NCBI GenBank assembly: GCA_027032855.1
Contig: JALVLX010000026.1
Coordinates: 1 to 16,967, forward strand
DNA: 16,967 nt
Direction of reading: 5' to 3'
From: Flavobacteriales bacterium
GTDB taxonomy: Bacteria; Bacteroidota; Bacteroidia; Flavobacteriales; Flavobacteriaceae
The notes beneath the pieces were generated by a model that saw nothing but the letters and a program-made list of their open reading frames with translations, searched no databases and was not told the DNA's origin. Positions 1-8,328 of the stretch are shown here, in pieces; within the stretch, counting starts at the first letter, position 1, and each line of letters begins with the position of its first letter. Both the position numbers and the translations under genes were made by a program.

Positions 1-362
1 GCCCTTATATCGTCAAAAACAGTGATTTTCTTGAAAAAATCTTGCTCACAGATGAAGTTTACAGTGGTATAACCGGTACCGCCGGGGGCTTTTTCGGACC
101 ACAAGGGCGTGTTTTGCGTCTCCCCCTCTCCGACCCTGATATGAATAAAAAATTAGATAGTTTTGAATACAATGGTGTGAGAATGAGCAATTTGGAAATG
201 GAAACATCTGCCATTTACGGTCTCTCAAAACTTTTAGGACACAACGCCTGCTCTATGAATGCCATTATAGCCAACCGTGCTAATATGACTTTTAGTAAAG
301 ATCCATACGTTCCCGTGGACGGATTGATTAAATACACTTTAGAGCGTTTGCTACTGATTTAA
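1..362 (+). CDS. Nucleoside phosphorylase, probably uridine phosphorylase (3' part, cut by the window edge)
   Basis: The reading frame is open from the left edge (first full codon at position 3), so the N-terminal part lies outside the window. About 119 residues are visible. They carry the family's ribose-binding motif (SNLEMETSAIYGL), in which the E-M-E glutamate contacts the sugar. A preceding GFFGPQGR segment resembles the uracil-recognition loop of uridine phosphorylases, where a Gln and an Arg read the base; this favours uridine over purine nucleosides. The expected reaction is phosphorolysis of uridine to uracil and ribose 1-phosphate in cytoplasmic pyrimidine salvage. The gene stops 9 bases before the next ATG, so the two are probably cotranscribed. 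The family call is firm; the exact base specificity is inference. Confidence 0.85.
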   Translation, partial: PYIVKNSDFLEKILLTDEVYSGITGTAGGFFGPQGRVLRLPLSDPDMNKKLDSFEYNGVRMSNLEMETSAIYGLSKLLGHNACSMNAIIANRANMTFSKDPYVPVDGLIKYTLERLLLI

Positions 363-371
363 AATTGTTCA

Positions 372-1142
372 ATGAAAGTTACGTTATTAGGCACAGGCAC
401 CTCACAAGGCGTCCCGGTAATCGGTTGTCAGTGTGAAGTTTGTCGTTCAATGAACCCGAGAGACAAACGCTTAAGAACATCGGCGATGCTCGAATGGGAT
501 AACAACCGTTATATTATTGATTGCGGACCGGATTTCCGGATGCAAATGTTGCGTGAAGAAATTGACCGGATTGATGGGATTTTTTTTACCCACGAGCACT
601 CAGACCATACTGCCGGCTTAGATGATATCAGACCATTGTATTTCCTGCAAGACGACCGCCCCGTCCCTATTTTCGGACTTCCTCGTGTTATAGCTGATTT
701 GGAAAAACGTTTCAACTACATTTTTACCAACGAAAACCGATATCCCGGTGCGCCTCGTGTGGCTGTTAATTACTTAGAATCTCACCATAATATAACAATT
801 GGTGGAAAAACATTGACTCCCCTACCCGTTTTACATGGTCAGCTACCAATTTTAGGTTATAAGTTCGACAACATTGCTTATATCACCGATGCAAAAAGTT
901 TACCGGACAGTACAATAAAGGTTTTAAAACATATTGAGTTGTTGATTATCAACAGCTTACACCACACGCCACACAATACTCATTTTAATTTGGAAGAAGC
1001 ACTTATTGCGATTAATATCATTCAACCTAAGCAAGCGGTTTTAACGCACATAAGTCATCACATGGGATTGTATGACAATGTCAATAGTCAATTGCCTGAA
1101 AATGTAAAATTGGGTTATGATGGTATGACGATTGAAATTTAA
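372..1142 (+). CDS. MBL-fold metallohydrolase, PhnP-like phosphodiesterase
   Basis: This is a 256-residue protein of the metallo-beta-lactamase fold. The metal site is complete: H74, H76, D78 and H79 (THEHSDH), then H155, D173 and H226. Near the N-terminus a GCQCEVC cluster (C19, C21, C24), together with a histidine close to H229/H230, matches the extra structural zinc site of PhnP, the phosphoribosyl cyclic phosphodiesterase. Homologues occur in Bacteroidetes without the C-P lyase genes, and none are visible here, so the physiological substrate may be another cyclic or linear phosphodiester. It is cytoplasmic, with no signal peptide. The ATG at 372 begins directly with the conserved first strand (KVTLLGTGTSQG), which supports this start. 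The family is sure; the substrate is not known. Confidence 0.88.
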   Translation: MKVTLLGTGTSQGVPVIGCQCEVCRSMNPRDKRLRTSAMLEWDNNRYIIDCGPDFRMQMLREEIDRIDGIFFTHEHSDHTAGLDDIRPLYFLQDDRPVPIFGLPRVIADLEKRFNYIFTNENRYPGAPRVAVNYLESHHNITIGGKTLTPLPVLHGQLPILGYKFDNIAYITDAKSLPDSTIKVLKHIELLIINSLHHTPHNTHFNLEEALIAINIIQPKQAVLTHISHHMGLYDNVNSQLPENVKLGYDGMTIEI

Positions 1143-1157
1143 TCCGATTAAATAGTT

Positions 1158-1165
1158 TATATTTG
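1158..1165 (+). promoter_or_regulatory. Bacteroidetes-type -7 element upstream of the LolD-like gene
   Basis: TATATTTG matches the TAnnTTTG consensus and lies 17 bases before the ATG at 1183. A TTG at 1132-1134, inside the end of the preceding gene, is 23 bases upstream and could serve as the -33 box. This suggests that the ABC ATPase gene has its own promoter. Confidence 0.5.
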
Positions 1166-1182
1166 TGGTGAAATAACAAACA

Positions 1183-1842
1183 ATGATTATAGCTGAAAAT
1201 TTACATAAAAAATACGGCACGCTTGAAGTACTAAAAGGGGTGTCGCTTCATATCAAACAAGGTGAAGTGGTTTCAATTGTTGGACCTTCAGGTGCCGGAA
1301 AAACCACTTTATTGCAGTTGGTTGGTACTTTGGACAGACCTACAAACAATGATTACAAGCTGATAATAAACAAAAAAGACTTGAAAGGTCTTAACGATAA
1401 GGAATTGTCTAAATTTCGCAACAAAGAAATTGGTTTTATCTTTCAGTTTCATCAATTGTTACCCGAATTTACTGCGCTCGAAAACGTGGCAATTCCCGCT
1501 TTCATAGCCGGAGAAGCTAAAGAAACAGCAGAACGCAAAGCAGTCGAATTGTTGGAATTGCTGGGATTATCGAAACGGTTGCATCACAAGCCGGCAAAAT
1601 TGTCCGGTGGCGAACAACAACGTGTTGCCGTAGCTCGTGCTTTAATTAATAATCCTTCTGTGATTATGGCGGATGAACCCAGTGGCAATCTCGATACTGA
1701 AAATGCCAAACAATTGCACAAATTGTTTTTTGACTTGCGTGACCGTTTCAATCAAACCTTTGTTATAGTAACACACAATGAAGAATTAGCGGAAATGTCA
1801 GACCGTAAATTATTGATGCGTGACGGACTGATAATAGAATAA
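1183..1842 (+). CDS. lolD: ABC transporter ATP-binding protein, LolD type
   Basis: This 219-residue protein is a complete ABC ATPase: Walker A GPSGAGKTT (about 34-42), Q-loop Q88, signature LSGGEQQRVAVARAL (140-154), Walker B VIMADEP (160-166) and H-loop H198. The signature and the ADEPSGNLD stretch are typical of the LolD/MacB/FtsE group. The length and overall pattern fit LolD, which powers LolCE in extracting lipoproteins from the inner membrane for delivery to the outer membrane. No permease gene is next to it, so the partner must be encoded elsewhere, which is usual in flavobacteria. The next gene starts 3 bases after the stop, so the two are very likely cotranscribed. A related MacB-like export ATPase remains possible. 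Confidence 0.85.
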   Translation: MIIAENLHKKYGTLEVLKGVSLHIKQGEVVSIVGPSGAGKTTLLQLVGTLDRPTNNDYKLIINKKDLKGLNDKELSKFRNKEIGFIFQFHQLLPEFTALENVAIPAFIAGEAKETAERKAVELLELLGLSKRLHHKPAKLSGGEQQRVAVARALINNPSVIMADEPSGNLDTENAKQLHKLFFDLRDRFNQTFVIVTHNEELAEMSDRKLLMRDGLIIE

Positions 1843-1845
1843 TGT

Positions 1846-3789
1846 ATGAATTTTGAATACCCCGGCATATTATACAGCTTATTTTTATTGATGATTCCAA
1901 TCATCATACACTTGGTTCGTTGGAAAAAATTTAAGCAACAAGTCTTTACAAATGTTGATTTTTTGCAAGATTTGGAAATCAAATCCCGAAAAAGTCGCCG
2001 GTTAAAAGAACTGTTGGTACTACTGAGCCGTTTGCTGGCATTAGCAGCCTTAATTATTGCTTTTGCCAAACCTTACAAAGCTTCACAAGCACAAGCCACT
2101 CAAATAGACAAAAGCCGGAATATCATATATTTGGACAACTCTTTGAGTTTAGATGCATTTAACGGCAACACCGGTTTGTGGCAAGATTACAAACAAGATT
2201 TGCAACAAAACTTGGCAAAAAATACCACTTATACCCTACTAACCAATAACGGTGTTTATCGCAATGTCAGTCGTAAAAATTTAGATGCCGTTTTACAACA
2301 AATACATTTGTCTGGACAAATTACCAACCATCACAAGGTGTTGAAAAAAATAAAATATCTTGTTGAAAATCAACAGCATACTTTAAACAATGTTTTATAT
2401 TGTTCAGATATGCAAAATGTTTCTGAAGAAACTTTAAGCGATTCCTTATTCGCAAATAACAATCAATATTACTTTGTAGTGCGTCAACAGCCGGAACTAA
2501 AAAATATCAGCATTGACAGTATTTGGTTAAAAGATAAAACAACTGATGTTTACGAATTTAATCTTAAAATTTCGGCAAATGAACATAGGTTAAAATCACC
2601 TGTTACCATCCGTCAAGACAAAGAAGTCTTATGGCGTGGTTTTGTTGATTTTAAAGACAGTTTACAGCAGAATATCAGTATAAACATGCCGGCAAAACCG
2701 GATTTAGAAGCCGTTGTAAAAGTTCACGATAAAGGTTTTCAATTTGATAACAATTTGTATTTTACCTATCACAATGCCGCTCAGTACAAAATATTGGTTT
2801 TAAACAATACGGTCCCCTCCTACTTGAGAAAAATATATACGCCTGATGCCTTCATGCTCGATTCTATTCCGGTTAATAAATTGAATGTTAATGATTTGTC
2901 TGATTATGATTTGGTTGTTTTAACACAGAGCAAAATAGACAATTCTTATATCAGCGCTCTCAAAAAACACGTGTCACAATACGGAAACTTATTAATTTTG
3001 CCAAAGGATAACGAAGCTGATGAATTACAAAACCTTTTAAATAATTTAAACATCCGTACATCTGTACAACTTGATACGGCCAAAGTTTTTCTCAACCAAA
3101 TTCATTTTACCCATCCGTTATTTAAAAATGTTTTTACCAAACACGTCCAAAACTTTGCTTATCCGTTTGTCAAAAATCATTACCGTTTCACTACTACAGA
3201 CGAATGGTTGTACAAATTGAGTGATCAAACGGCATTTGCACAAGTTTTTAAACGAAAAGGACAAATTTTTCTTGTCAACACCCCTATCCTACCCCAAAAT
3301 ACTGATTTTGAACAAGCTGCTTCCTTAATTGTGCCTTTGTTTTACCAAATTGGCAAAGCACGTAACAATCTGCAAGCATTGTATTATATCACCGGAGAGA
3401 AAAATCAATGGGAAGTACAAGCAAACTTAAAACCGGAGGAAACAATAAAATTGACAAATGACCACGAAAGTTTTGTGCCTTACCAAGTCAATCAATATAA
3501 ACGTATTGCAGTTACTACGGATGAATTGCCTGCTCTTGACGGCATATATAATGTAATGTATAAAAATCAAAAAATTGTTAGTGTCGCCTACAATTATAAC
3601 CGAAAGGAAAGCTTAATGAAATATTTGGAATTGCTTGAAAATGAGAATGTTCATAAAATAAATGATATCAAATCTTTTGTAACGCAACAACAAGCCTTTT
3701 TCAAATCGCAAAGCTTATGGCAATGGTTTTTAGGCTTAACACTACTCTTTTTATTGATTGAAATGTTGTTGATACGGTATTGGAAGTAG
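1846..3789 (+). CDS. BatA-domain membrane protein with a VWA-like region
   Basis: This 647-residue protein begins with the BatA / aerotolerance-regulator N-terminal domain: two membrane segments (about 6-23 and 56-74) separated by a basic loop (VRWKKFKQQ, then KSRKSRRLKE). A von Willebrand A-like region follows, with a DNSLS sequence at 97-101 that fits the DxSxS part of a metal-ion adhesion site. A middle segment around 320-400 has alternating strands and helices. A single membrane helix (about 625-643) closes the protein, leaving a large periplasmic region between the anchors. Homologues are widespread in Bacteroidetes, often near other Bat genes, and their biochemical role is unknown. The gene follows the LolD-like gene by 3 bases, suggesting an envelope function, which is inference. 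The start at the first ATG places the hydrophobic helix correctly. Confidence 0.85.
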   Translation: MNFEYPGILYSLFLLMIPIIIHLVRWKKFKQQVFTNVDFLQDLEIKSRKSRRLKELLVLLSRLLALAALIIAFAKPYKASQAQATQIDKSRNIIYLDNSLSLDAFNGNTGLWQDYKQDLQQNLAKNTTYTLLTNNGVYRNVSRKNLDAVLQQIHLSGQITNHHKVLKKIKYLVENQQHTLNNVLYCSDMQNVSEETLSDSLFANNNQYYFVVRQQPELKNISIDSIWLKDKTTDVYEFNLKISANEHRLKSPVTIRQDKEVLWRGFVDFKDSLQQNISINMPAKPDLEAVVKVHDKGFQFDNNLYFTYHNAAQYKILVLNNTVPSYLRKIYTPDAFMLDSIPVNKLNVNDLSDYDLVVLTQSKIDNSYISALKKHVSQYGNLLILPKDNEADELQNLLNNLNIRTSVQLDTAKVFLNQIHFTHPLFKNVFTKHVQNFAYPFVKNHYRFTTTDEWLYKLSDQTAFAQVFKRKGQIFLVNTPILPQNTDFEQAASLIVPLFYQIGKARNNLQALYYITGEKNQWEVQANLKPEETIKLTNDHESFVPYQVNQYKRIAVTTDELPALDGIYNVMYKNQKIVSVAYNYNRKESLMKYLELLENENVHKINDIKSFVTQQQAFFKSQSLWQWFLGLTLLFLLIEMLLIRYWK

Positions 3790-3794
3790 GTTTG
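3787..3794 (+). promoter_or_regulatory. Candidate promoter of the small lipoprotein gene
   Basis: TAGGTTTG overlaps the stop codon of the BatA-domain gene and matches TAnnTTTG. A TTG at 3766-3768 lies 18 bases upstream, and the ATG at 3811 is 16 bases downstream. The lipoprotein gene may therefore be transcribed separately from the upstream pair as well as by read-through. Confidence 0.45.
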
Positions 3795-3810
3795 ATATTA
3801 AACAACAAAT

Positions 3811-4371
3811 ATGAAAAAAATCAGCATAATCATAATAAGCATTTTATTTGTAATATCCTGCAAATCAGGAAACAAAACAAAGGTAATAACGGTAAACAAC
3901 AAATATTCTGTTGAGTTGCCGGCATTTTTAGATGACGCCACAAAAGTATTGGACAAAGACGAATTAAACGAAGATGCTTCACTGCAATATGTAAACACTT
4001 GGAAAGAATTTGATATCGTGATTATTGACGAAACCAAATCTGAATTTCAAGAATCTTTAGAGACAAACAATCTTACAAAAGTTTATGCAAATAATCTCAA
4101 TGGATACTCACGGTCATTTTTAGATTTTTTTCCGGTGCAAGGTAAAATCATACAAAAACCGGAAATCAAAGACACTATCATAAACAATTTACCTGCAAAA
4201 TTAATTTCTCTAAAAAGTCAATATGACGAAGATATGAGTATCTACTTTTCGATAGGCATTATACAAGGCAAAAATACTTACTATCAAATTGTTATTTGGA
4301 CTTTAGCAGGCTACGAGTATAAATACAAGAATAAAATGAAAAAAATCATTTATTCATTTAAAGAGCTTTAA
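3811..4371 (+). CDS. Small lipoprotein of unknown function
   Basis: This 186-residue protein has a classic lipoprotein signal: a two-lysine N-terminus, a hydrophobic run and a lipobox ending at C17 (FVISC), followed by KSGNK. It should be lipidated and anchored in the envelope, facing the periplasm or the cell surface. The mature part opens with a beta-rich segment (VITVNNKYSVELP) and has no motif I recognise with confidence; the pattern loosely recalls small PsbP-like lipoproteins of Bacteroidetes, but that is a weak resemblance. It sits 21 bases downstream of the BatA-domain gene and in the same direction. Coding status is well supported by the signal peptide; the function is unknown. Confidence 0.8.
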   Translation: MKKISIIIISILFVISCKSGNKTKVITVNNKYSVELPAFLDDATKVLDKDELNEDASLQYVNTWKEFDIVIIDETKSEFQESLETNNLTKVYANNLNGYSRSFLDFFPVQGKIIQKPEIKDTIINNLPAKLISLKSQYDEDMSIYFSIGIIQGKNTYYQIVIWTLAGYEYKYKNKMKKIIYSFKEL

Positions 4372-4382
4372 ATAAAGCTTTT
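4361..4382 (+). terminator. Possible weak hairpin terminator after the lipoprotein gene
   Basis: An inverted repeat with about nine base pairs, one of them a G-U wobble, and an AAAT loop overlaps the stop codon of the lipoprotein gene. It is AT-rich and followed only by a short, broken T tract, so termination here is plausible but weak. The 271 bases up to 4642 hold no gene. Confidence 0.3.
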
Positions 4383-4614
4383 AACTTTAAACTCTCGGTC
4401 ATTGAGCTTGTAGAAATGCAACTTTCAACCTTCACATAAAGTAAATAATTTTTATTTTTAAACTCCTTTATATCAATTAATTACAACATCTTGCTATTGA
4501 TATTTACATGACAACAAATTTATAAAACAATACTGTACATTTCAAATAATTAAGCGGTAAATCATCTATTGTGAAATTAGCTGATTTCTATTTAGATTAT
4601 TAGCAAAAATATCG

Positions 4615-4622
4615 TATTTTTG
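4615..4622 (+). promoter_or_regulatory. Bacteroidetes-type -7 element for the hydrolase pair
   Basis: TATTTTTG matches TAnnTTTG and ends 20 bases before the ATG at 4643. The -33 region is poor: only a TTTAG around 4591-4595 is at a suitable distance. It is the only good promoter match in the gap 4372-4642 and would drive both alpha/beta hydrolase genes. Confidence 0.5.
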
Positions 4623-4642
4623 TAACATAATTTAACAAGTTT

Positions 4643-5425
4643 ATGTTAGACAATTACATTAAAACAGAAGGAGACTTTACGTATTTGGAAAAAGGTGAAG
4701 GTACACCTCTTGTTATTTTGCATGGAATCATGGGTGGGTTAAGTAATTTTGATAAGGTAATTGATTATTTTTCAAACTATTACAGAGTTTTGATGCCGGT
4801 CTTACCCATTTACACTTTTCCTTTATTAAAAACCAGTGTTAAAGGTTTTTCAAAATATTTGTATGAGTTTTTTGAACATAAAGAATTAGATAAAGCTATT
4901 TTGTTGGGGAACTCTCTTGGCGGTCATGTTGCTTTATATTTTGCCAATAAAAATCCCAATAAAGTTATTGCTATGATTTTGACAGGTAGTAGTGGTTTGT
5001 ATGAGAAAAGTCTTGGCGATTCTTACCCCAAACGTAAAAATTACGACTATATTAAACAAAAAGCTCAAGAAGTTTTTCATAATCCGAAAGTGGCTACCAA
5101 AGAATTGGTTGATGAAGTATTTGAAATTGTCAACAACCGAATGAAAGTTATCAGAACTCTGGCTTTAGCTAAAAGTGCCATTCGACATAATATGGCAAAA
5201 GATTTACCCAACATTAAAATGCCGGTATGCTTAATTTGGGGAAGAGATGATAAAGTTACCCCGCCTCATGTAGCAGAAGATTTTAACCGACTCCTCCCCG
5301 ATTCAGATTTATATTGGATTGACAAATGTGGTCATGCGCCTATGATGGAACATCCTGACGAATTTGTCAAAATTATGGACGAATGGTTGACCAAACGGAA
5401 GCTAATAGAAAAAACGAATGTTTAA
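4643..5425 (+). CDS. Alpha/beta hydrolase
   Basis: This 260-residue protein is a single-domain alpha/beta hydrolase with all catalytic parts visible: oxyanion-hole HG at 27-28 (ILHGIMGG), nucleophile elbow GNSLGG with S91, acid D203 in WGRDDKVTPP, and H231 in CGHAPMMEHP. The region between about 120 and 185 is the helical cap that sets substrate choice. It lacks a signal peptide and should be cytoplasmic. Esterase, lipase-like and C-C bond hydrolase activities all occur in this group, and sequence alone does not decide among them. The next gene overlaps its end by 8 bases, so translation of the two is probably coupled. Confidence 0.88.
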   Translation: MLDNYIKTEGDFTYLEKGEGTPLVILHGIMGGLSNFDKVIDYFSNYYRVLMPVLPIYTFPLLKTSVKGFSKYLYEFFEHKELDKAILLGNSLGGHVALYFANKNPNKVIAMILTGSSGLYEKSLGDSYPKRKNYDYIKQKAQEVFHNPKVATKELVDEVFEIVNNRMKVIRTLALAKSAIRHNMAKDLPNIKMPVCLIWGRDDKVTPPHVAEDFNRLLPDSDLYWIDKCGHAPMMEHPDEFVKIMDEWLTKRKLIEKTNV

Positions 5426-6059
5426 ATACCTCGTTAAACAACCCGAACAAACCGGTAAAAACAACAAAGCAGTCTTAATGTTGCACGGTTTTGGAAGCAA
5501 TGAAGCAGACTTGTTTTCCATGGCGTCATATTTCCCTGACAATTTATTGATCATAAGCGCTCGTGCCCCTCTGCCGTTAGACTATGGTGGCTATGCTTGG
5601 TATCCCATTTACATTGATGCGCAAGGGCATAAAATTTCCGATAATCAACAAGCTTATGAAAGCCTACTTGCGTTATCGCAATTCGTTGATTTTCTACAAG
5701 ATAAATATCAAATTATGCCCGGAAGTTTCAACTTGCTTGGCTTTAGTCAAGGCGCAATTTTAAGCTATGCTTTAGCTCTCACTTATCCTCAAAAGGTTAA
5801 AAATATCATTGCTTTAAGCGGTTACATCAATGAAGATATCATGCCTATTCAAGAAAATATTGAACACTACAAGCATCTCAACATTTTTGCCTCACATGGT
5901 ATTTATGATGATATCATTCCGGTAGAAGAAGCCCGTAAAATACCTCCTTACCTCCAACAACGCAACATTAAACACATTTTTAAAGAATACCAGATGGGAC
6001 ATGAAGTCGCATACGATTGTTTAAACTATATGGTTAATTGGGTTAAAGATAATTTATAA
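5418..6059 (+). CDS. Carboxylesterase / phospholipase-type alpha/beta hydrolase
   Basis: This 213-residue protein belongs to the compact carboxylesterase (phospholipase/carboxylesterase) branch of alpha/beta hydrolases. The HGFGSNEADL stretch (23-32) forms the oxyanion hole. The nucleophile S110 sits in GFSQGA, the acid is most likely D164 in HGIYDDIIP, and the histidine is H195 in GHE. The GFSQG and HGxxDxxxP signatures are typical of this branch, which acts on short-chain esters or lysophospholipids. The protein is cytoplasmic, with no signal peptide. The ATG overlaps the end of the preceding hydrolase gene (ATGTTTAA shared). The two hydrolases are only distantly related and are not a recent duplication. 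Fold and catalytic residues are certain; the substrate is unknown. Confidence 0.88.
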   Translation: MFKYLVKQPEQTGKNNKAVLMLHGFGSNEADLFSMASYFPDNLLIISARAPLPLDYGGYAWYPIYIDAQGHKISDNQQAYESLLALSQFVDFLQDKYQIMPGSFNLLGFSQGAILSYALALTYPQKVKNIIALSGYINEDIMPIQENIEHYKHLNIFASHGIYDDIIPVEEARKIPPYLQQRNIKHIFKEYQMGHEVAYDCLNYMVNWVKDNL

Positions 6060-6061
6060 AA

Positions 6062-6892
6062 CTATTTACCGAATTTACCATATTCAATACCTTCTGAATA
6101 AGGTACTTTGACACCGTGTTGATGCAGTGCATCTTTTAAAGCTTTATGTGCTGAGAAAGTAACTTCCCAATAGTCATCCGGGTGTACGTAAGGGCGCACC
6201 ATAATCAACAAACTGTGAGAATCAAAATCAGCAATACCTATTTCAACAGGTGGTTCCTGCAAAACTTTTGGAACTTTATTAATGGCATCAACCAATATTT
6301 TTTTCACAACATCCCAATTTTCTTCGTAAGGAATATGAATGTCAATTTCCAAACGTATGACACCTTTTTCTGAATAATTGGTAACGATATCATCCGTTAT
6401 TTTTGAATTGGGTACAATCAAAACTTTTTTACCGGGTGTTATCACTTTGGTACTAAAAATCATTATCTCTTCTACCCTACCAAATTTGTCACCTAATTGT
6501 ATCCAATCGCCTGTTTTATAAGGTTTTAATGTCAAAATCAGTAATCCTGATGCAAAATTTCCCAAGCTACCTTGTAACGACATACCTACAGCAAAGCCGA
6601 CGGCTGCTACTAAGGCTACCAATCCTGATAAATCTGCACCTAAAACATTTAAAGCAATAAAAATAACTATAACTTTAAGAGTAACATCAGCAATATTCAA
6701 TAAAAAAGGACGAATATTATCGGAAATTGCAGCTTTAATCAACATTTTTTCAATAGCTTTGTGCAATTTCTTAACGATTTTCATTCCAATCCAAAGAATG
6801 AGACCGGCTATAAGTATTTTTACACTGTAACTGATTATTTTGTCAATTACTTCTTTATCAAAATGAAATAAATCATTAAAATATTCTTTCAT
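6062..6892 (-). CDS. Small mechanosensitive channel, MscS family
   Basis: This 276-residue protein has the compact MscS architecture: membrane segments at about 17-41 and 66-88, then the pore helix at about 90-122 with the Ala/Gly-rich packing typical of MscS (VALVAAVGFAVGMSLQGSLGNFASG). The beta domain follows (KPYKTGDWIQLGDKFGRVEEI), then the alpha/beta cytoplasmic cage to the C-terminus. In the inner membrane it should open under membrane tension and release solutes during hypo-osmotic shock. The gene is monocistronic by position: it converges on the carboxylesterase gene with two bases between the stops, and a good promoter lies just upstream. Its length is close to that of classic MscS proteins. 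The family is certain. Confidence 0.92.
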   Translation of the reverse strand: MKEYFNDLFHFDKEVIDKIISYSVKILIAGLILWIGMKIVKKLHKAIEKMLIKAAISDNIRPFLLNIADVTLKVIVIFIALNVLGADLSGLVALVAAVGFAVGMSLQGSLGNFASGLLILTLKPYKTGDWIQLGDKFGRVEEIMIFSTKVITPGKKVLIVPNSKITDDIVTNYSEKGVIRLEIDIHIPYEENWDVVKKILVDAINKVPKVLQEPPVEIGIADFDSHSLLIMVRPYVHPDDYWEVTFSAHKALKDALHQHGVKVPYSEGIEYGKFGK

Positions 6893-6913
6893 AGTATCAC
6901 TGATTTATACAGC

Positions 6914-6921
6914 CAAAAATA
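6914..6921 (-). promoter_or_regulatory. Promoter of the MscS-family gene
   Basis: On the minus strand TATTTTTG matches TAnnTTTG and ends 21 bases before the ATG. A TTTG at 6942-6945 (minus strand) gives a -33 box with a 20-base spacer. This is one of the better promoter matches in the window. Confidence 0.55.
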
Positions 6922-7055
6922 ATTATAAAATAGTTGATGAGCAAACAATTTTTTTAGTTTTAACAAATCTTAGAATTTTTAAAAGCTTATTTATATAATT
7001 CAATGTCAAAAGCTTATTTTTTTATTTCTTAAGCAGGATTTTTTTGAATTGTTGC

Positions 7056-8270
7056 TTATCTCAAAACAGGAAAACTTAAATAATACTTGGTTACCGGTTG
7101 TGAAAGTGCCTTAATATTGTGCTGATCACTCGCTTTGGCAAATTCGATGACTTCATTATTTTTTGTCAATAATTTTATAGGTTGCTTGTCGTGCGTATAT
7201 GCCCTGTGTGTCAATTTTCCTGAAAAAATTAAATAATCCAATTCTTTTTCATCTATTGGATATTGCTCCAAAACCTTAATTTTCAACGACTTTAAATAAT
7301 TTTCATCAAATGCTTCTTTTTGGATTTTAATTTTATTCAAGTCACGACGATGCACAATCATTTGACTTAAATACGATAAGATAAAATCCGGATTACTTGT
7401 CCATTTTTTCAAATGATACCAAATATCTGAATCATCCAAACTCGTAAAAATAGCTAATGATTTTTGGTCAATTTCTTCCAAATTTCCTTTAAACAAATAA
7501 GCTAATTTATCGTCTAAAAATACTTGCTTGTTTTGATGCAACAATTCTTTAACTCGCCAAAGTATCTTTTCCAATATTTTTTCAAGCATCATGCCGGTTT
7601 TGTGCAAATACACTTGCCAATACATCAAACGGCGTGAAATAATAAATTTTTCAACTGAATAAATTCCTTTTTCATCAATAACCAATTGATTGTCTTTAAC
7701 ATTCAACATTTTAATCAGACGTTCACTATTGACTTGTCCTTCAATAACGCCTGAATAGAAACTGTCACGTCTGAGATAGTCGAGACGGTCCACATCAACC
7801 TGACTGCTAATGAGTTCGGTCAAAAAAGTTTTGTGATATTGTCCGGTAAATATTTGAATTGCCCGATCCAATTGCCCGTCAAATTCCTTATTCAATTCTT
7901 GCATAATGGCAAGCGAAATTTGCTCGTGAGAGATATTTTGGACGATACTGTATTCCAAAGCATGCGAAAAAGGTCCGTGACCGACATCGTGTAGTAAAAT
8001 AGCTGTTAATGCCGCCAATTCTTCTTCTGCACTGATTTCTATATCTTTTTGTTTTAAGACATTAATGGCAGTTTGCATCAGATGCATGGCGCCAATGGCG
8101 TGATGAAAACGTGTATGATGTGCCCCGGGATAAACCAAATAAGACAGTCCCATTTGCGAAATACGCCTTAGACGTTGAAAATAAGGATGTTGAATGATAT
8201 CATATATCAATTCGTCCGGTATATTGACAAAGCCGTAAATAGGGTCATTGATGATTTTTAGTTTGTTCAT
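7056..8270 (-). CDS. HD-domain phosphohydrolase, SAMHD1/dGTPase-like
   Basis: This 404-residue protein carries a complete HD metal site: the first histidine in TRFHHAIG (H56), the HD pair H94-D95 in LLHDVGHGPFSHALE, and a distal aspartate in SSQVDVDRLDYLRRD (D159 or D161). The N-terminal DPIYGFVNIPDELI segment and FQRLRRISQMGLSYLVYPGAHHTRF are hallmarks of the SAMHD1/dGTPase branch, so triphosphohydrolysis of dNTPs is the likeliest activity; a role on other nucleotides is possible. The C-terminal half (about 200-404) is mainly helical and has no second domain I recognise. It is cytoplasmic. No clear TAnnTTTG element was found upstream, where repeats begin 8 bases before the start. Related proteins in flavobacteria are of similar length. 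Confidence 0.88.
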   Translation of the reverse strand: MNKLKIINDPIYGFVNIPDELIYDIIQHPYFQRLRRISQMGLSYLVYPGAHHTRFHHAIGAMHLMQTAINVLKQKDIEISAEEELAALTAILLHDVGHGPFSHALEYSIVQNISHEQISLAIMQELNKEFDGQLDRAIQIFTGQYHKTFLTELISSQVDVDRLDYLRRDSFYSGVIEGQVNSERLIKMLNVKDNQLVIDEKGIYSVEKFIISRRLMYWQVYLHKTGMMLEKILEKILWRVKELLHQNKQVFLDDKLAYLFKGNLEEIDQKSLAIFTSLDDSDIWYHLKKWTSNPDFILSYLSQMIVHRRDLNKIKIQKEAFDENYLKSLKIKVLEQYPIDEKELDYLIFSGKLTHRAYTHDKQPIKLLTKNNEVIEFAKASDQHNIKALSQPVTKYYLSFPVLR

Positions 8271-8277
8271 TTTATCT

Positions 8278-8325
8278 GGTTATATGTTTATTTGGTTATT
8301 TGGTGAATCGGTTATATGGTTATTT
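8278..8325. repeat. Degenerate 8-base tandem repeat, six units
   Basis: Six consecutive 8-base units resemble GGTTATTT or GGTTATAT: ggttatat, gtttattt, ggttattt, ggtgaatc, ggttatat, ggttattt. The array begins 8 bases upstream of the HD gene's ATG, where that gene's promoter would be expected. Confidence 0.7.
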
Positions 8326-8328
8326 GAT

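Noticed and set aside
3798..4037. Minus-strand open frame of 79 codons opposite the lipoprotein gene
   Set aside because: It is the antisense shadow of a gene with a clear lipoprotein signal and shows no protein features of its own.
6981..7019. Two copies of AAAAGCTTATTT between the MscS-type and HD genes
   Set aside because: A 12-base AT-rich duplication 27 bases apart can arise by chance here, and no further structure supports a function.
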